Source: Linnemannia hyalina (taxonomy: Eukaryota; Mortierellomycota; Mortierellomycetes; Mortierellales; Mortierellaceae). From it: a stretch of DNA of 64,000 nucleotides. The notes below the pieces were generated by a model. It did not search any database. It was not told where the DNA came from and saw only the letters and a program-made list of their open reading frames with translations. Location of the stretch: positions 1,302,001-1,366,000 of the forward strand of contig JAHRHY010000009.1 of the NCBI GenBank assembly GCA_019671135.1, written 5' to 3'. This document shows positions 44,749-52,863 of the stretch, piece after piece (the first letter of the stretch is position 1; every line of letters starts with the position of its first letter). Both the position numbers and the translations under genes were made by a program.

Positions 44749-44805
44749 GTGGATGATAGTATAGACAGGTCCTTTTCTGGCCATGATGTCAAAGTCGAAT
44801 CGAGG
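44749..44805 (+). pseudogene. relic of the F-box gene's 3' end
   Basis: The frame reads V-DDSIDRSFSGHDVKVES. The F-box gene at 38233-40308 ends its conserved part with MDDGLDRFLSGHDVKVE. Homology continues into the non-coding flank (GTGCCAAGCAC, then TTACCCTAAAA and TGAGTGTGTACCTTACCTTG), as far as the next class A gene. This marks the left end of a duplicated block. Confidence 0.65.
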
Positions 44806-45353
44806 GGCATCGTTGAATTTTATTGCTCTGCTGTACGAGAAACGACACAAATTAGCATGTGCCAAGCACTTCTTTTCATTTGCTTCGCGAATGTTCTGGT
44901 AAAATATGAATGTGTCGCTTCTGATTGTTTTGTTACCCTAAAAAGTATCCGTGCCTTGAGTGTGTACCTTACCTTGTGGGGTGTTCATGAAACGCCCAAG
45001 AATACGCGTAGGTTCCTCGTCCCTCATTTGAGCCAAAGACGGATCGATATGTCGAATCACACATACACATGATATCTCCTTTAGGAAAGGATCAGTGAAT
45101 GACGCCCATTCACCCACGTCGGAGAATATTTTTAAAATGTTTACTGCGACAGTTAGTTTATGTGTGTCCGCCGTCCAATTGACATCATGGCTCTAGCACT
45201 GCCAACCTTAAATCTTTGTCCTTGCTTGGCACTTCGATTTTACATCAACATGAGCTCCCTCTTTCTTGGCCACTTGGCGACGTCTAATCTGACTAAGGTT
45301 TACTTCTGCTTCTGCCAAGATGACAATAACCTTGCCCCTCTCCTTCTCTAAGT

Positions 45354-45370
45354 ATTGCGGATTCCGCAAT
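45354..45370. promoter_or_regulatory. 17-bp perfect palindrome, class A promoter 3
   Basis: Third identical occurrence of the palindrome, 16 bases before the TATA box. Confidence 0.6.
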
Positions 45371-45386
45371 TGAAGAAACAAACGAG

Positions 45387-45394
45387 TATATAAA
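45387..45394 (+). promoter_or_regulatory. TATA box of class A small gene 3
   Basis: TATATAAA, 139 bases before the ATG at 45526. Confidence 0.7.
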
Positions 45395-45525
45395 GGCGCA
45401 ACCATCTCCTCTTTCCCTCTCATCATCAAACACATCCTCAAAGCAACAAAAGCAACCAGTTCCAAGCCTACTCAAGCAACCCTCAGTCCTCTCTCACAAC
45501 AACCCAAGAAACACTCAAGCCAACC

Positions 45526-45714
45526 ATGTCTCTCTTCAAGCGCTCCAACAAGAACAAGACCGCCTCTGCTGCCTCGACCCCAGCTCAGACTCCTCGCACC
45601 TCAATGCAAACTATCCGTGATACCACCGGTACCAAGATGACCCCCGAGGAGGCCCTGTACAAGATCTCTCACAACATGATGTCCAATGCCTCGACCGGTC
45701 CTTTCATCCGCTAA
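45526..45714 (+). CDS. KRSNKNK-family small protein, class A copy 3
   Basis: 62 residues; one change from copies 1 and 2 (TSIQ to TSMQ), the other coding differences being silent. Leader almost identical to copy 2. A C run follows the stop, then TACAATAAAC at about 45805. Confidence 0.8.
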   Translation: MSLFKRSNKNKTASAASTPAQTPRTSMQTIRDTTGTKMTPEEALYKISHNMMSNASTGPFIR

Positions 45715-45971
45715 GAGTTGACCCCCCCCCCCCTTGTCTGGATCTACATGCCATCAAGCTGACACAAGCAATACCACCTCCATTCTTCTGTAACCATACC
45801 ACTGTACAATAAACACAACATGATTTCTACAACATCGTTTCTTTTTTGGATGCTTTTTTTCTTTGAGAAACTACTAACCTTCGCGTTTGTTGAGACGCAC
45901 AACACAAACACAATAACAGAAGAACTGTGAATACAAAAGGAAGGATGCAAGGGGGGAGGCGAGAAGACTAG

Positions 45972-46240
45972 TTAAGTAGCCTTGGGACAGGTGTACTTGA
46001 CCAACGTAAAACGTCTGGGCAAACTGCCATCTCGTGACTAACCCCCTAACGAGTAGCACTATTAGCTGCAGCAGCAGCAACAACAGGAGGTCTTTTGGAC
46101 GGCACAAAAGGCCTCACACCAGGTAACCTCCTCTGGCTGGTGGATAGTTCTCTTGACAAAAAACTGCACACTTGTAGAGATCGTAATAGTGCCATCCTCG
46201 TCTATTTGTCCACCGACACGATCGCACGACCACATTGCTG
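45972..46240 (-). pseudogene. decayed paralogue of the secreted six-cysteine protein
   Basis: Read on the minus strand in three frames, the segment shows QCGRAIV, then DEDGTITI ... TWCEAF, then KYTCPKAT before a TAA. In the intact gene at 42497-43039 the matching blocks are PCGRAEV, ETDGTKRI, DYCLPF and EFTCPK, in the same order. Frameshifts and a stop (TAG after the first block) separate them. The 5' half with the signal peptide is not recognisable. Confidence 0.55.
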
Positions 46241-47229
46241 GAGTTTATAGACGCTCTGGAGTGGATGGTTTTGGTTCGTTCCACATGAACAAGAGTTGAA
46301 AGTAACTGTGCGATTTGTGAGAAAGTGAAGATGGTTGAAGATGAGAAGGTGATCTGCGAGAACAAAAAAATAAATAAAAATGGCTCCATACATCCATACA
46401 CAGCAAAATAAAAAAGTCAAGGAACCTTAAAAGTGAGGATTCTTGGGTAACTATTCTTGTGCATAACTAACTAAGGCCACCAACCAAGAGAAAAAAAATA
46501 TATCCTCGCTTGAAGATACCCCCTTCCTTACCCACGTCGATTCTCAGCGCATATTTTTAACCAGGTTACACTTGTCGGTCCCTTCATAGAAAAAAAAATA
46601 TCCCCGAGGGAGAGACGACAAGGTATTCCTCCTGATGGAGCGTGTCCAACATCTTCTCTTCCATCACCGAATCCTCCATGGTTGGTTCCAGAACTCTTCT
46701 GTCCACAACAATACGCGACCTTAACCCCAACGTGTAGGTTTACGCAGGACCAGAAGTTGTTGTGAGTGTGTAGACCATTAGTATTTGGAGAGCGTTCCTA
46801 TTTCGGTGCCTTTATTGTCATGCCCCCAAGTTCGTCGGAGAGGATCGGCGAGAACACTCGTCGATGATTCAATAAAAAGAGGTCCATGTACTTCTATGAA
46901 ACAGCTCCAAGCACTCCTGCGCCTTTTTGCATGATCAAGACACAGGTAACCCTGGTAAATTTCTCTTGCATTGGCAGATCAGTCTCCTACTCCGCTGGAA
47001 ACGAGCTTTTTGCTCCTTTGCCGCAGTGAATCCATTGATCCCATCCACAGACTCAGTTTTATTTCTTCAAACGCGTAGCAACCTTTTCTTTGACGACAAA
47101 CATATAAATAGTTTGACCATTGTCCTGTATTTCTCCATTATCATCAAGCAAAGCAAAGAAAACCAAGCAATACATCAACAGCAACCCACGTTCACGCACA
47201 CACACACACCCACACACAAGTCAAAGAAG
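46241..47229. other. intergenic, class B upstream region
   Basis: No gene supported. 46885-46945 aligns with the upstream region of the gene at 44320, and CATGATCAAGACACAGGTAAC matches CATGAACAAGACCCAAGGTAAC before the frameshifted copy. A TATA box (ATATAAATAG) lies at about 47101-47110, near the next gene. Confidence 0.5.
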
Positions 47230-47418
47230 ATGGCTTTCTTCAAGCTATCCAACAAGAACAAGATCGCCTCGACCGTCTCTACTGCCGCCATAACCCCTCA
47301 CGCTCCCAAGGAGAGCCCAAGAACTTCAGATGTCAAACTGACCCTGGAGCAGCAAGCCATCTACAAGATCGCCAACAACAAGCTTTCCCATGCTGCCGCT
47401 CTGGTCTGTGTCCGTTAA
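47230..47418 (+). CDS. KRSNKNK-family small protein, second class B copy
   Basis: 62 residues from the ATG at 47230; the frame is open further upstream, but that part is leader. It begins MAFFKLSNKNKIASTVSTAA and keeps the SPRTSDVKLT block, a LEQQAIYKIANNKL helix and the CVR end. The usual PAQTPR is changed to ITPHAPKES, so the family core is less conserved here. Leader is rich in CACACA. It is the last member of the array seen in this window. Confidence 0.75.
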   Translation: MAFFKLSNKNKIASTVSTAAITPHAPKESPRTSDVKLTLEQQAIYKIANNKLSHAAALVCVR

Positions 47419-48828
47419 GACACGGGAGCCTCGGTATTGGTACTCTTCACCTTGTGCAACATTAAACATCTTGTACTTCGCGACTAGCCCTACCTTATTT
47501 TGTGCACTTCCCCTTGTCTTGTTACAAACTATATTTTCCATACCCTGTCCATCGTTTTGCCCTCCCTCTATGCCTTTCTTCCCTCCGCCGCGGACAACTA
47601 CATTGTCGAATGTGTGGCATTCAAAGCAGATATTAACTTGGCATCAGAAAAATCTGGAGGGGTCTCTGACTACAACTGCCTCAGTTGAAGACGTATCTTT
47701 GCAGGATTGGAAATTGAATATTCCGCTCTATCGCCATATGCTCGAAGCGAGGTCGAAGAAAAGAACAGGTACGACCACGAGTCGTCAATGTATTCACGAT
47801 TGAAGATCTGAGTTGGATGAGCCTCCCATGGTAGCTCTTTCTATGAGCAGTGCGTGTAATAATCACATCGTATGTTTGCCCAGACGCTGTCTAGAGCCAA
47901 AAGTGGCAAGCAGCCCCTTCCTGTGGATTTTGGGGGTCGTGCGCAACAAGTCTTCCTTTTGTGGGAAAAGGAACGAAAGAGACGTTGAGGGGTTTACTTC
48001 GCTGGTGAGCTGTGATTTGCTGGTGGTGGGCAGTGGATTGGGCGAGATAGGTGTAGTGGGGGAACATACATGTGGTTAACGAAATGAAAGTGGTTCGAGA
48101 CACCGCAGCAAAGCGGCTGTCTAGAGAATGCGGTTCCTGACCTGTTCATACTCAATCCAGGGTCCGCTCTCCTACTTGTTTTGACTTTTCTCTTTTAACA
48201 ACTGGTGGAGGGTTAATTGGCAGCAGGGTTGCCGTGGCTGGTGGTTTGTGACATGATCCCTTTTCTCGAAAAAAGGGGTGTATGTGTGAGAATGAATGAG
48301 TAATATGTGTCAACAAAGAGAGAAACAAGAAAAGAAGGCTAGTTCGTCCCAATGCAAAACACTTGTTGGTTACCCCAGAATTGCGCAATACCCGCGTTGC
48401 TGGTTATGGACATGGTTTGCTGTTTCCCCACAGTCTCTTTTGTTTTGCTCTCCCCCTTTCTCCCTGACCCTCTTCCTTGTGTTCGCCTTCCCTTTTTCAG
48501 GTTGCATCGTTATTTTTACTTTTTGTTCCCACAGTGCGAACAGGTACTCTTTTCATTCTTTTTCAAAGTCCACGGACACCCTCTCCCCAATGATTGATGC
48601 AATTCGCCCTTTCATTCCTTGCAGTAATATCATATTAGCCCAAAGTACCACCATCATTCTGGCCTTGGCCTCCTCTTCTCCTCTTCACTTCCCTTTCCCC
48701 ACTTTCCTTCTTCTTCTTCACTCCCTTCTTCACTATCACCTTCTTCTCCTCGACTCATCCCACCAACCCTCTTCTTCTCATTACACCATCAACAAAAAAG
48801 AAAACTAAAAGAGTCATCATACATCACA
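47419..48828. other. intergenic between the small-gene array and the F-box gene
   Basis: About 1.4 kb with only short ORFs. The last 300 bases are CT-rich and probably the leader and promoter of the next gene. Confidence 0.5.
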
Positions 48829-50736
48829 ATGGACACAACAACGACGACGTTACTACCACAAACGCAAAGACAGAGTCCTCTCGACATCCCAGAGATACTC
48901 ATCCGCATAGGCCAATTCCTCCCTCTCTGGTCTGGAGAGGGCTTCCGTCTCGAGTTTGACCCATCACCCCTCCTCCGCTGTTGTCTTGTCTCACGCGCGT
49001 TCCGTCAAGCCTTCCTCCCCACCCTCTGGTACCTCTACGACGGCTACCGCATGCGCAACATCCCCTCCACTATTCTCAGTCGCTACTCGCCTTACTTCCG
49101 CATCATCACCAGTACTGGCCCTTTCAAGGGCCCCTTCCAGTGCAAGAACCTGACAGAGCTCAACACCGTCTATGGCCAGGAATGGTCCCGCGCTCTCTTG
49201 GTCTCCAATCCAAACCTGAAACGTCTCGTCTGGGGAGGCCCGTTCTCGAGGCGCATTGAGACTCTGGAACAACAACAGGAATGGCAGTTGGAACTCAAGG
49301 TCTTGATGGGGCTTGAGAACTTGGACGAGATTAGGATGTCGGGCTTCAGTCTAGGCGAGGGGATCTTTGTCAAGCTGTTGAGGAATAATGCGAGCAGTCT
49401 GTCGAACCTGGCCATGTCGACCGTCGCTGGAGTGACATCCATTGAGGGGTTGGAGTTGCCTCATCTGACAGAACTGCAGGTAACCTTTGGGTGTGCCGAG
49501 AGTCCTGCGCTCCTTGATGTCGTCAGATGCTGCCCCCGTTTGCAGAGACTGTCCCTTCTGGGTTCCAAGACGAGAGCGTCAGCCGCCTTTGTCCCGCCTC
49601 ACCATCAACAGCAACATCAACAACAACAATTCCAGGCTGGACAGCAGGTTCAGGAACTGGGTAGCGAGGTCGTGCGTCTTGCTCAGAACATTACAGAGTG
49701 CTGTCCAGAGCTGAGTCACATCAAGTTCACAACCACCAGCACCACAGGAGGCGCCCAGACCAACGCTGTCTTCCGCAACCAGAGTTTCCTCCAAGGACCC
49801 GAACTCGCCTTGATTGCAAATGCTTGTGGTCGACTGGAGGGGTTCACTGCCGAATTGGCTACCCTAGACCAGGCATTGACCTCTGCCCTGATGGCCCACT
49901 CGAGCACACTCAAGTCGTTGTCGTTGACCTTTCACGAGACGGATTTGGAGACCAACACGAGGATTGTTGATCGCACAAGGGAGATGATCTCATTGCGATG
50001 TCTCAAGGCTACCTTGTCCAACCTGCAGGATCTTCATCTAGACTGGGCTGGTCGTCTCTCTGCCAACATTGTCCTACCTCCTGGAGCTACTACAGAAACA
50101 ACAACAAGAGTATTCACCACTATTACAGCCCCAGTCCTTTCAACACCAGCTTCAGGCCCAGCTGCAACGGCCGCAACTCATCCACCATCAGGACCTATCG
50201 GAGTTGCTCCTCAGACCACACCAACTACCGCTGCTGCTGCAGGTCCTGCTGCGAACCTCGCAGTAAATGCAGAGGAGATGACGATGATGTACGCGGGAAG
50301 AAACGCCTTTGCAGTCCAGGAAGAGGTCGCTATGTTCTTGGAGGAGCCTTGGGCGAGTTTGGAACTGGAGACGCTTCGACTCCACGGCATGTTCAGATCG
50401 GCGCCTCCCACACCAACCTTGACCGCAGGACCTGCTGAGGATGAGGGTGAGGATGAGGGTGTGAGCATGACCATGGGAGACAAGGGCAAGGAGAAGACGA
50501 CGAAGAAGAAGGCTAAGGTTGTTTGGAGACTGGCCAAGGGAGCTCACTCAGGAGCAACATCGTCGCCACATAACCACCACCTTCAATTGAACAGCGTCGC
50601 CAGCGAGGGAAGCAGCAAGGGTAGCAGCAGGAAGGCAGAGCAGCAGACTCGACTGTTGGAGAACGTGACGGGATTGACTCGCCTTCGACACCTCTGTTTC
50701 AACTACACCACCTACGAGCGCATCCCTCTCCTTTGA
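48829..50736 (+). CDS. F-box/LRR-like protein
   Basis: 635 residues, one exon. After a Thr/Gln-rich start, residues 16-70 (LDIPEILIRIGQFLPLW ... LLRCCLVSRAFRQAFLPTLW) are a good F-box match, with a short insertion between the helices. About ten degenerate leucine-rich units follow (for example NLKRLVWGG, LPHLTELQVTFG, CPRLQRLSLLG), then low-complexity Thr/Ala/Pro and Glu/Lys stretches near 430-560. The likely role is substrate recognition in an SCF ubiquitin ligase; the target is unknown. It shares the family type, but no close similarity, with the F-box-like gene at 38233. Confidence 0.75.
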   Translation: MDTTTTTLLPQTQRQSPLDIPEILIRIGQFLPLWSGEGFRLEFDPSPLLRCCLVSRAFRQAFLPTLWYLYDGYRMRNIPSTILSRYSPYFRIITSTGPFKGPFQCKNLTELNTVYGQEWSRALLVSNPNLKRLVWGGPFSRRIETLEQQQEWQLELKVLMGLENLDEIRMSGFSLGEGIFVKLLRNNASSLSNLAMSTVAGVTSIEGLELPHLTELQVTFGCAESPALLDVVRCCPRLQRLSLLGSKTRASAAFVPPHHQQQHQQQQFQAGQQVQELGSEVVRLAQNITECCPELSHIKFTTTSTTGGAQTNAVFRNQSFLQGPELALIANACGRLEGFTAELATLDQALTSALMAHSSTLKSLSLTFHETDLETNTRIVDRTREMISLRCLKATLSNLQDLHLDWAGRLSANIVLPPGATTETTTRVFTTITAPVLSTPASGPAATAATHPPSGPIGVAPQTTPTTAAAAGPAANLAVNAEEMTMMYAGRNAFAVQEEVAMFLEEPWASLELETLRLHGMFRSAPPTPTLTAGPAEDEGEDEGVSMTMGDKGKEKTTKKKAKVVWRLAKGAHSGATSSPHNHHLQLNSVASEGSSKGSSRKAEQQTRLLENVTGLTRLRHLCFNYTTYERIPLL

Positions 50737-51597
50737 GCTGGGTGTCATTCATATTCAGCCAAGCCTGTCAACCAAGTTTCGACAAGCACCTTTTTGTTTC
50801 AACAACAACAAACACACAGTTCTACTCTTACAACTAAGCATTATACAAAAACCCTTTTCCCATCGTAATTTCAAACCAGCACTGGACAACAACAACAACA
50901 TTGTTGGTTTTTCTACCTACTATTCACTAATAATAATAATAACCTCATACTTTGCATTCATTCAATATTTTGTTATGTCTTCGGCTAGCCTTATGACACC
51001 ATCCAGTTCTGTTGTTTGTTTGTTGGGGGTCTGGTGGGTTGTATAGGATGAGGAGAATGGACAGGGAGGGAAGTGAAAATGATCGCAAGCGCTGTCTTGG
51101 GCTTTGCCTTTTGAGTAGCTTGAGCGGGGAACCCACGAGGGCAAGGTGAAAAGGACCTTCGATGGGAAAGAAAGGAAGCGAGGGCCCCACAGGGAGATGT
51201 GAGAGCAAAGGGTAAGGCGAACGAATACAAACAAAAAAGAACGAGCAACAGAACACAAAAGGAGGATAAAAGAAGGCAAAAGGACTAATAACAACCAAAC
51301 TGCATGAATACAGTTCAACAAAGAATTGATATGGGACAGGCAGGCAGACAGGCACATGCAAACTCAACCAAAAACGACAACAAACGAGAAAGGAAAGTGC
51401 GCAACGGCCGGGCCACTTCATAAAGAAGGGCCAAAATTGCATTTTTATTAGCCTGGCACATCAGCCTCCCCTTTTCATAATCGACCATCCTCCTCTTTCA
51501 TTCCTCACACTCCATCCCCCCCTCCATCTCCTTCCTTACTTTCTTCTTGTTACATCACCCAGCACACAAAGTCACCAGGACCAGCAACAAACAAGCA
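50737..51597. other. intergenic
   Basis: 3' flank of the F-box gene with CAA repeats and AATAATAATAA stretches, then the promoter of the promethin-like gene. No gene seen. Confidence 0.5.
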
Positions 51598-52527
51598 ATG
51601 ACACAGCAAGTCGACCCCAGAAACCCAGCCGTCCACGACCAGACTGCCGGTTTTGAGTTTCAGAGCCACAGTGGTGGCCCCGGCGGCAACAACACCATCT
51701 TCTCCTCCGCGCCCGACAACAGCAACAACAGCGGAGGCAACGGTGATGGGAGTCTAGGAGACCGCTGGCCATCGCTGTTGAAGGCCCGTCAGGTGGTGCT
51801 GGCGTTTATTCTCGAGACCGCGTCGCGGTCAAAACCTGCGCAGGAAAAGGTCCACATTGTCATCCTCCAGGCTTGGCATCTTTACTTGGCTTATGCTCGT
51901 GCCTACCCTCTCGCCACTGTAAGTTCTTTTTCTGTTCCTTTTGTATTAACCGTTTGTTCATATCTTTTTGCGAATATCCGTCCATCTCATCAATCGATCG
52001 ATCACCTGGGGGGACACATACACCCACGCTCTCTCTCCTTCTCCATCTTTCCCCTCCACATACTAACTGCCCACGCGCCCATCGCTTTGCATAAACCTTC
52101 CCGTTATAATTAGGCCTTCCTCTCCTGTCTGGTAGTCCTCTCTGCAGTCCCCATTCTAATCTTTGCATCCATCACCGGCGCCTCCCTGGGCCTCCTGGTC
52201 GGAACCGCAGCCGTCATCGTCATCATCATCCAATCCATCGTCCTCAGCATCGCAGGGGCCATCCTCCTCTTTGTCCTAGGGTCCATTGTCATCCTGACGG
52301 TTTTCACGTTCTTCTGGTTGACTCTCGGGTACTTTACGTTCCAGTTTGTGGGGAATGTGTATGAGAGTTTTAAGGAGCAGCGGTTGAGGCATGCGCAGGA
52401 GGAGAGGAAGAAGGAGCAGAGGAAACGCGAGGAGGAGGATGTTCATGAGTGGGAGAGGGAGAATAGGGAGGATAAGGAGGATACCCCTTTCGCTGCTGCA
52501 GGAGCGACGCGTGAGAAGGAGTTGTGA
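51598..52527 (+). CDS. promethin/LDAF1-like lipid-droplet membrane protein
   Basis: Two exons, 51598-51918 and 52114-52527, with a 195-base intron (GTAAGT donor, TAATTAG acceptor, phase 0), 244 residues. The N-terminal 60 residues are polar and disordered. From about 108 to 185 there is a very hydrophobic stretch of two or more hairpin-like segments (LVVLSAVPILIFASI, VIVIIIQSIVLSIAGAI, LFVLGSIVILTVFTFFW), followed by a highly charged helical tail. This layout fits the promethin family (LDAF1 in animals, Ldo proteins in yeast), which works with seipin at ER sites of lipid-droplet formation. The assignment rests on architecture, not on a search. Confidence 0.55.
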
Positions 52528-52863
52528 AAGAAGGGAGAAAAGGATGAAGGAGGGGGATTAGTTAGGACGAACAGGGAGGGGGGCGAACAGGACGGAAGAG
52601 CGTGTGAAAATGCCAGAAACGACTTTTATTTATGACACATATGAAACCACCATACTTGTACAGACCATTCGCTTCTTTTTCCTTTTTCTCAGGAATAAAA
52701 GAAAGCGACAATCAACCAGATTCCCCCCTGAAGTCCTTCTCGTTGTTGCCATGCATAAAACGAAAATAGAAAGTGTGTATGCGAGAATGTTTAATAGTGC
52801 GTGCGTGCGTGCGTGTTATATGAAATGCAAGATGATAGGGGGAAAAACTGAATATTAGAACGT

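Larger units (their letters stand above)
44749..45780 (+). repeat. segmental duplication (copy of about 40203-41185)
   Basis: The block holds the F-box 3' relic, a shared spacer, the class A promoter and the class A small gene. The spacer is diverged with indels, whereas the promoter and gene are nearly identical. Confidence 0.7.
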
